From positions 1-49,829 of the forward strand of contig JAUIJI010000006.1 of the NCBI GenBank assembly GCA_030431435.1: a stretch of 49,829 nt of DNA. The letters run 5' to 3'. The stretch is from Alphaproteobacteria bacterium (GTDB taxonomy: Bacteria; Pseudomonadota; Alphaproteobacteria; Sphingomonadales; Sphingomonadaceae). The position numbers were made by a program, and so were the translations under genes. Position 1 is the stretch's first letter. Each line of letters begins with the position of its first letter. The notes under the pieces were generated by a model, which was given only the letters and a program-made list of their open reading frames with translations, was not told where the DNA came from and did not search any database. Shown here in pieces: positions 40,539-47,538 of this stretch.

Positions 40539-41368
40539 CGATTCTGCGCGCCTTGTTGTCCGCATGCGTGCTGGCTCTTCTTGCGGCAAGTCCTGCTCAG
40601 GCAGCCACGAAGGTGCTGATCGTGGCATCGAGCTATGAGGCATCCGGCAATGACCAGCTCATGCTGGACAACCCGGAGGCGGATGCTTTGCTGATGCAGG
40701 CAGCACTGCGGCGCACTTCGGTGGCGGATGAGAACGTCACGATCCTGAACGATCCCGGTGTCGAAGAATGGGAATCGGGCTTCAATGCCTTTGCCGCCTC
40801 GCTGGAAGAGGATGACATCGCCTTCTTCTATTATGCCGGGCACGGTTTCCAGGTGGACGGAGTGAATTACTTCCTCACCTCTGACGGAGCCTCGCTGATT
40901 TCGCTGGATTCGCTGCTGCAAACGCTGACCCAGCGTGCGCGCGGCACGATCGTAGTGGTCGATGCCTGTCGCAATAATCCCTATTCCTACGCTGACGAGG
41001 CGAACGAGATGCGCATGGTCGAGGTGACCGGCAGCACACGCCAGCTGGTCGCGCTTTCTGTCGAAGACTTGTCCAACACCGGCAGCGGTCTGGCCCAGCT
41101 GGGCAATTTGCGCGGGCTTTCTGCCGTGGTGTTCTTCTCCACCGAGCCGGGCAATGTGGCGGAAGATGGCGATACCCCGGGGCTGGGCAGCCCCTTCGCC
41201 AAGGAATTCTCCGCGCAGATCGCCCGGCGCCAGTCGCTGGACGAAGTGTTCCGCCGCACCGCCGTAGAGGTCAACTCGGTGACAGACGGCAGGCAGTCCC
41301 CCTGGCGGCAGGGCGACCTGCCGTTCAATGTCTTTGTTGCAGGAATGCGGGCTTTGCCGATACCGTGA
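40535..41368 (+). CDS. Exported caspase-fold peptidase (C14 family)
   Basis: A 277-residue protein with a signal peptide (about residues 1-23, ending SPAQA) followed directly by a caspase-type p20-like domain. The catalytic dyad is visible: His103 in FFYYAGHGFQ and Cys145 in IVVVDACRNNP, with the usual spacing. Later VVFFSTEPGNVAEDG and SPFAKEFSAQI match the rest of the fold. There is no additional effector domain, so the protein is a free exported protease. Bacterial caspase-fold proteins are often cytoplasmic; an exported one coupled to a barrel is notable. The start is GTG at 40535 in a GTGA overlap, and the stop overlaps the next GTG start the same way. Confidence 0.88.
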   Translation: MTILRALLSACVLALLAASPAQAATKVLIVASSYEASGNDQLMLDNPEADALLMQAALRRTSVADENVTILNDPGVEEWESGFNAFAASLEEDDIAFFYYAGHGFQVDGVNYFLTSDGASLISLDSLLQTLTQRARGTIVVVDACRNNPYSYADEANEMRMVEVTGSTRQLVALSVEDLSNTGSGLAQLGNLRGLSAVVFFSTEPGNVAEDGDTPGLGSPFAKEFSAQIARRQSLDEVFRRTAVEVNSVTDGRQSPWRQGDLPFNVFVAGMRALPIP

Positions 41369-42120
41369 CGATCACGATGAAGAATGTCCTGCCTTGCCTG
41401 CCTGCTGCTGTCGCCATGCTGGCGCTGACGGCTTGCGAACCTGTCGACACCGACAGGCCGGAAACCTCGCGTGACTTTCCGCGGGCATACCGCCCCGTGT
41501 CCGAAACCGGCAGCAACGCCTTTTCCACCGAACAGCAGCGTGATGACCGGCGCGAAGCCCAGACAGTCATGGACAAGGCTGAGATTGCCGAAGGCATGAC
41601 CGTAGCCGATATCGGCGCTGGCGAAGGCTATTACACCGTGCGACTAGCCGCGCGGGTGGGCGAGAACGGCCGCGTGCTGGCGCAGGATATCGATGAGGCT
41701 GCATTGCGCCGCCTTGGCAATCGTGTCGAGCGCGACGGGCTCGAGAATGTATCGATCACCCTTGGCGGAGAGGACGATCCGCATCTTCCGCCCGCCAGTT
41801 TCGACCGCATTTTCATGGTCCATATGTATCATGAGGTGACCGAGCCTTACGCTTTTCTTTGGCGTCTGCGTCCGGCGCTGCGCGAGGGCGGACAGGTTAT
41901 CGTGGTGGATGTCGATCGCCCGGCAGACCAGCATGGCATTGACCCGCAGCTACTCTTCTGCGAATTCGAGCGGGTCGGCTTTCGCCTGGTTGATTTCGAC
42001 CTGAAACCCGAGATTGCCGGATATTACGCGCAATTCGAGGCGGTGGGCACTCGCCCGGAGCCACATGAGATAGAGCCGTGCGTGCAGCCCGGCGAAGATG
42101 AAACGGAATTGTCGTCCTGA
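41365..42120 (+). CDS. Lipoprotein with class I SAM methyltransferase domain
   Basis: A 251-residue protein with a lipoprotein-type signal (lipobox LTAC, Cys at about residue 24 from the GTG, or 20 from the ATG at 41377). The remainder is a methyltransferase fold: TVADIGAGEGYYTVRLAARVG (about 79-99), LAQDID, HLPPASFDRIFMVHMYHEV and LREGGQVIVVDVDRPADQHG. A SAM enzyme outside the cytoplasm is odd because SAM is not expected there, so the domain may bind another ligand, or the signal may only anchor it. GTG 41365 is chosen because of the GTGA overlap with the caspase gene; ATG 41377 is an alternative. Confidence 0.82.
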   Translation: MTITMKNVLPCLPAAVAMLALTACEPVDTDRPETSRDFPRAYRPVSETGSNAFSTEQQRDDRREAQTVMDKAEIAEGMTVADIGAGEGYYTVRLAARVGENGRVLAQDIDEAALRRLGNRVERDGLENVSITLGGEDDPHLPPASFDRIFMVHMYHEVTEPYAFLWRLRPALREGGQVIVVDVDRPADQHGIDPQLLFCEFERVGFRLVDFDLKPEIAGYYAQFEAVGTRPEPHEIEPCVQPGEDETELSS

Positions 42121-42147
42121 ATTTTGGACGCTCCGCTGAGGGACTGA

Positions 42148-43554
42148 ATGGAATTCAAGGGTCTTAAGAAGATCAATTACGGCGGCAAGGAAGTCTGGCC
42201 GCTGATTGAGGGTGGCAAGGGCGTTTCGGCAACCAACCACAAGAGCTCGGGCGCATGGGCTGCTGCGGGCGGGATTGGCACGGTCAGCGCCGTCAATGCG
42301 GACAGCTATGACGCCGAAGGCAAGATCATACCGCAGGTCTACCAGTCGCTGACCCGCAAGGAACGGCACCGCGAGCTGATCCAGTACGGTATCGATGGTG
42401 CCGTGGCGCAGGTCACTCGCGCTCACGAGATTTCCGGCGGCAAGGGCGCGATCAACATCAATGTGCTGTGGGAAATGGGCGGCGCGCAGGAAATTCTCGA
42501 AGGGGTTCTGGCGCGCACCAAGGGCATGGTCACCGGCGTTACCTGCGGTGCAGGCATGCCGTACAAGCTCTCCGAGATCGCCGAGCGGCACAATGTGCAT
42601 TACCTGCCCATCGTCAGCTCGGGCCGGGCGTTTCGCGCGTTGTGGAAGCGCGCCTATCACAAGGTGCCGCAGCTGCTGGGCGCGGTTGTGTATGAAGACC
42701 CGTGGCTGGCTGGTGGGCATAACGGCCTGTCCAATGCGGAAGACCCGCGCAAGCCCGAAGATCCCTATCCCCGCGTCGCCGCCTTGCGCGAAGTGATGCG
42801 CAAGGAAGGTATTTCGGATGAAGTGCCCATCGTAATGGCTGGCGGTGTGTGGTTCCTGCGCGAATGGAACAACTGGATCGACAATCCCGAGCTTGGCAGC
42901 ATCGCCTTCCAGTTCGGTACGCGCCCGCTGCTGACGCATGAAAGCCCGATCCCGCAGGGTTGGAAGGACATGCTTCGTACGCTTGAACCCGGCGATGTGC
43001 TGCTGCATCGCTTCAGCCCGACCGGCTTTTATTCCTCCGCCGTTCGCAACCCCTTCCTGCGCAACCTTGAACAGCGCAGCGAGCGCCAGATTCCTTACAG
43101 CAAGGTTGAGGCCGGTGAGCATACCGTGCAGCTCGACGTGGGCGTGAAGGGCAAGAACTTCTGGGTCACCCCGAAGGACCGTGAGCGCGCCCGTGGCTGG
43201 GTGGCTGAAGGCTTCACCGATGCGCTGAAGACACCGGATGACACTGTGGTCTTCGTGACGCCTGAGGAGCGCGCCGAGATCCGCCAGGACCAGGCCGATT
43301 GCATGGGCTGCCTGTCGCATTGCGGCTTTTCTTCGTGGAAGGACCACGATGATTACACCACCGGCCGCCTCGCCGATCCGCGCAGCTTCTGCATCCAGAA
43401 GACCCTGCAGGACATCGCTCATGGCGGGGACGTGGACAAGAACCTCGCCTTCGCCGGCCATGCGGCTTATAACTTCAAGACGGATCCCTTCTATTCCAAC
43501 AACTTTACCCCCACGGTGAAGGAGCTGGTGGACCGGATCCTGACGGGCGACTGA
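42148..43554 (+). CDS. Nitronate monooxygenase-like flavin oxidoreductase
   Basis: A 468-residue protein of the 2-nitropropane dioxygenase/nitronate monooxygenase TIM-barrel group, which uses FMN. Visible parts are KGVSATNHKSSGAWAAAGGIGTVSA near residues 24-48, GAININVLWEMGG, GVTCGAGMPYKLSEIA near 130, VPIVMAGGVW and IAFQFGTRPLLTHES. It is longer than typical enzymes and adds a C-terminal part with clustered cysteines: DCMGCLSHCGFSSW near 388-400 and a further Cys in RSFCIQKTL. These could bind a metal or cluster. ATG 42148 has GAGGG upstream. A frameshifted gene follows two bases after the stop. Confidence 0.82.
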   Translation: MEFKGLKKINYGGKEVWPLIEGGKGVSATNHKSSGAWAAAGGIGTVSAVNADSYDAEGKIIPQVYQSLTRKERHRELIQYGIDGAVAQVTRAHEISGGKGAININVLWEMGGAQEILEGVLARTKGMVTGVTCGAGMPYKLSEIAERHNVHYLPIVSSGRAFRALWKRAYHKVPQLLGAVVYEDPWLAGGHNGLSNAEDPRKPEDPYPRVAALREVMRKEGISDEVPIVMAGGVWFLREWNNWIDNPELGSIAFQFGTRPLLTHESPIPQGWKDMLRTLEPGDVLLHRFSPTGFYSSAVRNPFLRNLEQRSERQIPYSKVEAGEHTVQLDVGVKGKNFWVTPKDRERARGWVAEGFTDALKTPDDTVVFVTPEERAEIRQDQADCMGCLSHCGFSSWKDHDDYTTGRLADPRSFCIQKTLQDIAHGGDVDKNLAFAGHAAYNFKTDPFYSNNFTPTVKELVDRILTGD

Positions 43555-43555
43555 T

Positions 43556-44285
43556 TTGCCGAGCGACGCTTCAGCATTGCCAACGCCGCGCGAAGCGCTG
43601 CTGGCAACGCTTGAGTGCGTTTTGGCTGAACTTCCCGATGCGGGTTTGCGGATCGTGAAATCCGGTCCGCTATTGAGGACCAGTGACAAGGATTTTCCGG
43701 GGGAACTCTGTTTTTACGGCAACCGTTGGAACCGGGCCGGGCACCTTGCCGAATTCCATGACTGCAGCAATTCATGCTCAGGGCCTGAAAGCTTGGCGCA
43801 AGGCGCAGCTATTGCCCGTTGGGCATTCGGGGGAGGATGAGTCAGCTCTAATTGCGGCCAAAGCATTTCCCGACCCCCGCAAGCCCTCTGAATATTATAG
43901 CTGGGATGTGAACGGGCCTGATATCAGGAAGGACACAGTAGATGGCCTTGTCTCAACGATCAGGAATGAATGCCTTCCTTGGCTGAAAGCATGCAGGGAT
44001 CCCCGAAACTTCCCGGAACTCGAACTGGCATGGATATTTGCGGGGGACTTCGTCGAACTGGCGTTGATGCAAGGCGATCGCGACACCGCCAATTGGCTTG
44101 CCGAATACGCGGTTAAGGCAATGCAGGATGAGGCAATACAATCATCACAGAAGACCGGAAAGCCGATGCCGGATCTCACATTTGCGGACGAGTCCCTCGA
44201 AGATCTTGTCCGCTTCCATGATGTCTGCCGTAACCTCAAGGGCCGGATCGAGATGTACGGCCTCGATGTAAAGTGGCCAAAATGA
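43556..44285 (+). pseudogene. Frameshifted gene of unknown function
   Basis: Two overlapping frames appear to be halves of one protein. The first runs from TTG 43556 (MPSDASALPTPREALL) and gives GELCFYGNRWNRAGHLAEFHDCS. The second, one base ahead, continues IHAQGLKAWRKAQLLP through YYSWDVNGPDIRKDTVDGL to the stop at 44285. Removing one A near 43769-43770 joins them into a single frame of 242 codons. The first frame otherwise decays into a Ser/Cys/Gly-rich tail and stops at 43840, and the second lacks a good start. The product is predicted to be soluble and acidic; I do not recognise a family with certainty. It may be a true pseudogene or a sequencing error. Confidence 0.6.
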
Positions 44286-44386
44286 TCAGTTCATTGTCCG
44301 ACTAGAGTGTTTCAAAGCCTGATGGGTGGAGAATGCAAACCGTTGCTTGCGCCGTGAGGCACAACCTCAGCGAGGGATAATCTGCC

Positions 44387-44424
44387 AAAAAGCAAACGGG
44401 CGGCAAGGTCGCCCCTGCCGCCCG
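44387..44424 (-). terminator. Rho-independent terminator of the ammonium transporter gene
   Basis: Read on the minus strand, CGGGCGGCA and TGCCGCCCG form a perfect 9-bp stem (44397-44405 with 44416-44424), followed by TTTGCTTTTT (44396-44387). It lies 25 bp beyond the amt stop. The T-tract orientation fits the minus strand only. Confidence 0.85.
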
Positions 44425-44449
44425 CTCGATCAGACTATTGCCAGTCGGC

Positions 44450-45748
44450 TCAGTCGAATTCCCAGCCGCGCTCGCCGTGGCTGGAGATGTCGAGGCCTTG
44501 TACCTCGTCATCCTCGCTGGTGCGCATGGGCACGAAGAGGTTAAGGCCCAGCGCGATCAACGCGGTGGCGATGGCGGAGAATGCTGCCACGGCAACCACG
44601 CCCAGCGCCTGCACGCCAACCATCGAACCCATGGCCATGCCTTCTGCATAGCCTGCGCCGCCAAGGCTTTCGGACATGAAGATGCCGAGCAGCAGCGTGC
44701 CGAGCATGCCGCCGACGCCGTGGACGGCGAACACGTCAAGCGAATCGTCGATGTGCATCTTCATCTTCACCAGCTGGATGGCGTAGTAGCAGACCACCGA
44801 GGCCGCTATTCCGATCAGGATCGATGCCCCCGGCGATACGAAGCCTGCGGCAGGGGTGATCGTGGCGAGGCCGGCAATCGCGCCGGTGGCAAAGCCCACG
44901 GTGGTCGGCTTGCCGAAGCTGATCCGCTCGATCAGGATCCACACCAGCGCCGCCACGGAAGCCGCGACATGGGTGTTGAGAATAGCGTTGGAAGCGTCAG
45001 CCGATGCGGACAGGGCCGAGCCGCCGTTGAAGCCGAACCAGCCCACCCACAGCAGGACGGAGCCGAGCATGGTAATGCCCGGTGCATGCGGCAGCAGGGC
45101 GCTGGAGGGGAAGCCCTTGCGCTTGCCCAGCAGCATGGCAATCACCAGCGCGGAAACGCCAGCGGTGGTGTGCACCACGATGCCGCCGGCGAAGTCGAGC
45201 ACGCCCAGTCCCGAAAGCCAGCCGCCGCCCCAGACCCAGTGAGCGACCGGTGCATAGACCACAAGGCCCCAGATCGCGCAGAACAGCACCACCCAGCTGA
45301 AGCGCGCACGCTCCACCCATGCACCTACCATCAGTGCAGGCGTGATGGCGGCAAAAGTCATCTGGAACAGGGCAAAGGTGCTTTCAGGTATTTCGAGGCC
45401 GTCGAACACAGGAGCAAGATCGTAGAGCATCCAGTGCTGCCCGCCGCCGAGGAAACCGCTCATCGAGCTGTCGCCGAAGGCCAGCGTGTAACCGACCACG
45501 ATCCACAGAACCGAAGCAACCGCTGCGATCGCGCCCACCTGCAGGAACACCGAGAGGAAGTTCTTGGCGCGGACAAGTCCGCCGTAGAACAGGCCAAGGC
45601 CGGGCAGCGTCATCAGCAGTACCAGTGCGGCCGATACGAGGATCCAGGCGGTGCTGCCGGAATTCTCAACCACCTCTACCGTGTCCTGCGCATAGGCCGC
45701 GGCAGGCATGGCGGCCAGTGCCGCGAAGGCTACGATTTTTCGAAACAT
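44450..45748 (-). CDS. amt: Ammonium transporter (Amt family)
   Basis: A 432-residue inner-membrane channel for ammonium. A signal peptide (about residues 1-21, ending AAAYAQ) precedes eleven predicted helices. Motifs include WILVSAALVLLMTLPGLGLFYGGLVRAKN near 36-64, the pore His in DFAGGIVVHTTAGVSALV near 187-204, the second pore His in FAVHGVGGMLGTLL near 340 and WVGWFGFNGGSAL. The tail is short and ends SSHGERGWEFD. The start ATG is preceded by GGGGG. No glnK or glnB gene adjoins it, unlike the usual pair, so PII control must be encoded elsewhere. A terminator follows the gene. Confidence 0.95.
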   Translation of the reverse strand: MFRKIVAFAALAAMPAAAYAQDTVEVVENSGSTAWILVSAALVLLMTLPGLGLFYGGLVRAKNFLSVFLQVGAIAAVASVLWIVVGYTLAFGDSSMSGFLGGGQHWMLYDLAPVFDGLEIPESTFALFQMTFAAITPALMVGAWVERARFSWVVLFCAIWGLVVYAPVAHWVWGGGWLSGLGVLDFAGGIVVHTTAGVSALVIAMLLGKRKGFPSSALLPHAPGITMLGSVLLWVGWFGFNGGSALSASADASNAILNTHVAASVAALVWILIERISFGKPTTVGFATGAIAGLATITPAAGFVSPGASILIGIAASVVCYYAIQLVKMKMHIDDSLDVFAVHGVGGMLGTLLLGIFMSESLGGAGYAEGMAMGSMVGVQALGVVAVAAFSAIATALIALGLNLFVPMRTSEDDEVQGLDISSHGERGWEFD

Positions 45749-45888
45749 TGTTACCCCCTATAGTCCCGCTCTGACGACGGGATTACTCCTGTGCCCATCG
45801 TTATGACAAAATCTTTCGCAGGGGCAAGAGCATGCTGTTTGTTCAATGTGGATGCTTGAAGCGAATCCGCCGAGGGCGCTACAAGCAC
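45749..45888. promoter_or_regulatory. Divergent promoter region between amt and the SH3-like gene
   Basis: These 140 bp must hold promoters for both genes. On the minus strand TTGCCC and CATAAC, 16 bp apart, are the best pair before amt. I looked for a sigma-54 site and an NtrC-type palindrome, which often control amt, and saw neither. Confidence 0.35.
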
Positions 45889-46368
45889 ATGATGCCCAGA
45901 ATATCGATGCTCATCTTGCCAGTTCTTGCACTTTTTGCGGGCTTGCCGGTTGCGGTTGCAGCGCAGGAGCGTGAGGTGCCATACTGGGCCAGCCTCGATG
46001 ATGACGAGGTCTATATGCGAGTAGGGCCCAGCGATCGCTACCGGATTGCGTGGGTCTACAAGCGCGAAGGACTGCCGGTGAAGGTTGTGCGACTGCAGCA
46101 GGGCTGGCGCCTGATCGAAGAACCGGATGGCACCCAAGGCTGGGTCTGGAACCAGCTGCTGTCATTGCGGCGAACCGCAATTGTGACAGGTGATGACGAA
46201 GTCTCGCTGCTGGCCTTGCCGGAAGGCGGTGCGCAACTCCTCTGGCATGTCGAACCCGGCGTTACCGGTGATCTTGGTGATTGCCAGGATGGCTGGTGTC
46301 AATTCGATGTGGAGGGCCGTGCTGGCTGGATCACCCAGGACCGCTTGTGGGGTGCCGGAGCACCCTGA
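45889..46368 (+). CDS. Exported SH3-like domain protein
   Basis: A 159-residue protein with a signal peptide (about residues 1-24, ending AVAAQ). The rest has two bacterial SH3-like units: EVYMRVGPSDRYRIAWVYKREGLPVKVVRLQQGWRLI plus EPDGTQGWVWNQLL (about 36-90), and a second, weaker one ending GWITQDRLWG. Such domains usually bind peptidoglycan or peptides in the periplasm. Two cysteines (LGDCQDGWCQF) may form a disulfide. Of the ATGs at 45832, 45889 and 45892, the one at 45889 gives the natural signal peptide. Function is not known. It converges with a lipoprotein gene. Confidence 0.85.
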   Translation: MMPRISMLILPVLALFAGLPVAVAAQEREVPYWASLDDDEVYMRVGPSDRYRIAWVYKREGLPVKVVRLQQGWRLIEEPDGTQGWVWNQLLSLRRTAIVTGDDEVSLLALPEGGAQLLWHVEPGVTGDLGDCQDGWCQFDVEGRAGWITQDRLWGAGAP

Positions 46369-46428
46369 CGGGCGCTTGTTGTGATATCCTGCTGGCAAGC
46401 AGCAATTCGAAAGGCCCGGAACAGGAAA

Positions 46429-46450
46429 GGGGCGACATGGTAGCCGCCCC
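46429..46450. terminator. Possible bidirectional terminator
   Basis: GGGGCG and CGCCCC form a 6-bp stem with a ten-base loop, flanked by aggaaa on the left and cttcattt on the right. It lies between the convergent SH3-like and lipoprotein genes, about 60 bp past one stop and 30 bp past the other. The stem is strong; the T-tracts are weak. Confidence 0.45.
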
Positions 46451-46480
46451 CTTCATTTCACTTGATTGTCACGTGGTGCG

Positions 46481-46876
46481 TTACAGCTTGGGAACGGTCA
46501 TTTCGCTGCCATCAGGCCCGCGCATGTGCAGAGAGCCATCATCATTGACTTCCAGCAGCGTCATGCACGTCTGTTCGGCGGTTTCGCCTTCCATCACCGC
46601 AGGATTGAAACAGATCTCGTCATCGGTGTGCGACCACGTTCCCGTTTCGGTCACTTCACCAGCGACACTGTCTTCATAGGTGCCATCGGCGTTGATCGTG
46701 GAAGTCCACGGCTCGTCATCTTCAGTCGTGCCGCCGTAAGTGCCGACCAGCGGGCTGTCGACGAAGGCGGTTTCAACTTCGGTGCCGGCCGTCGCGTCAA
46801 CCGGTTCAACATCAGCTTCGGCACTGCCGCAGGCGACGAGTGCGCAAGCGCTCGCCATGGCAATGATATTTCTCAT
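46481..46876 (-). CDS. Small lipoprotein, paralogue of its neighbour
   Basis: A 131-residue lipoprotein. The lipobox LVAC puts the acylated Cys at about residue 16, followed by an acidic linker. The mature domain is beta-rich, with GTYGGTTEDDEPWTS, NADGTYEDSVAGEVTETGTW and DDEICFNPAVMEGETAEQTC, then MTLLEVNDDGSLHMRGPDG. The order GTY ... TGTW ... CF ... C ... DGS matches the neighbour at 47047-47472, so the two look like an old tandem duplication. I chose ATG 46876 because it begins the signal peptide and has GGGGGAC upstream. The function is unknown; two Cys may pair. Confidence 0.8.
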   Translation of the reverse strand: MRNIIAMASACALVACGSAEADVEPVDATAGTEVETAFVDSPLVGTYGGTTEDDEPWTSTINADGTYEDSVAGEVTETGTWSHTDDEICFNPAVMEGETAEQTCMTLLEVNDDGSLHMRGPDGSEMTVPKL

Positions 46877-46992
46877 GATTTGCGTCCCCCAAGAGATTGG
46901 TAAACGGTAAGTATCACGAGAAAGCAAATGTGCAAGGCGGCAATTGCACCGTTTCGGATTTGAATAAAACTGTTGCGTAACGATGTCAGTCA

Positions 46993-47028
46993 GCCGTCAA
47001 TTCACCATCGAAACGGTGAATTGACGGC
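46993..47028. terminator. Perfect 14-bp stem-loop between the two lipoprotein genes
   Basis: GCCGTCAATTCACC and GGTGAATTGACGGC are exact inverted repeats around an 8-base loop (atcgaaac). It lies 18 bp past the stop of the upstream (minus-strand) lipoprotein. No T-tract follows on either strand, so it could be a 3'-end stabiliser, a terminator of unusual form, or a protein-binding site. Confidence 0.5.
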
Positions 47029-47046
47029 GCTGGTAAGACCAGTGTC

Positions 47047-47472
47047 TCAGGCTTCTCCGGCAGTCGCCAGATCACCTTCGATGGGGCGCACGGTTGCCAC
47101 GTCGCCATCATCCGCAGTCGTCTGCATGCTTCCGTCTTCCTGCACGGGGCCATCGACGAAGCAATTGTGCCCTTCGACACCTTCGACGACGAAGCAGGTC
47201 TTGCCGTCCTGCATGAAGATGGTCCCGCCGGTGGCTTCGCCGTCAGCGGCGATGCGCGAGAAGGTCATGCCCGGGTGGATTGTGATATTGTCGATGTCGC
47301 CATTGGCGTGTTCGACTTCATAAGTGCCCGGAGCAACTGCCTCGAAGCCGGGTTCCTCGCCCGCAAATTCGATTTCTCCTTCAGCGGCCATTTCGTCACC
47401 GGCATCGGCAGCTTCTTCCTGCGCGCAAGCAGAGAGTGCCAGGACGGCTGCCACGGCAATAATCTTCTTCAT
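47047..47472 (-). CDS. Small lipoprotein, paralogue of its neighbour
   Basis: A 141-residue lipoprotein. The lipobox LSAC places the acylated Cys at about residue 16, followed by an unusually acidic linker (QEEAADAGDEMAAEGEIEF). The beta-rich domain has GTYEVEHANGDIDNITIHPG, TGGTIFMQDGKTCFVVEGVEGHNCFVDG and QEDGSMQTTADDG, which follows the same pattern as the lipoprotein at 46481-46876. The two Cys (TCF and NCF) may form a disulfide. The start ATG 47472 has ggaggaggaaa upstream, a strong ribosome-binding site. It lies after the thiolase gene on the same strand with 66 bp between. Confidence 0.85.
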   Translation of the reverse strand: MKKIIAVAAVLALSACAQEEAADAGDEMAAEGEIEFAGEEPGFEAVAPGTYEVEHANGDIDNITIHPGMTFSRIAADGEATGGTIFMQDGKTCFVVEGVEGHNCFVDGPVQEDGSMQTTADDGDVATVRPIEGDLATAGEA

Positions 47473-47538
47473 GGTGTTTTCCTCCTCCTCACCAAACGCC
47501 GCTTTGTGTCAGATGTTCCGGCGCTTGACCATGGGTTA

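Noticed and set aside
41950-43689. Open frame of 579 codons antisense to the nitronate-monooxygenase-like gene
   Set aside because: It is opposite a conserved gene with a good ribosome-binding site and carries no family motif of its own.
44438-45763. Open frame of 441 codons antisense to amt
   Set aside because: It covers the whole of amt on the other strand and is His/Gln/Gly-rich, typical of a shadow frame.
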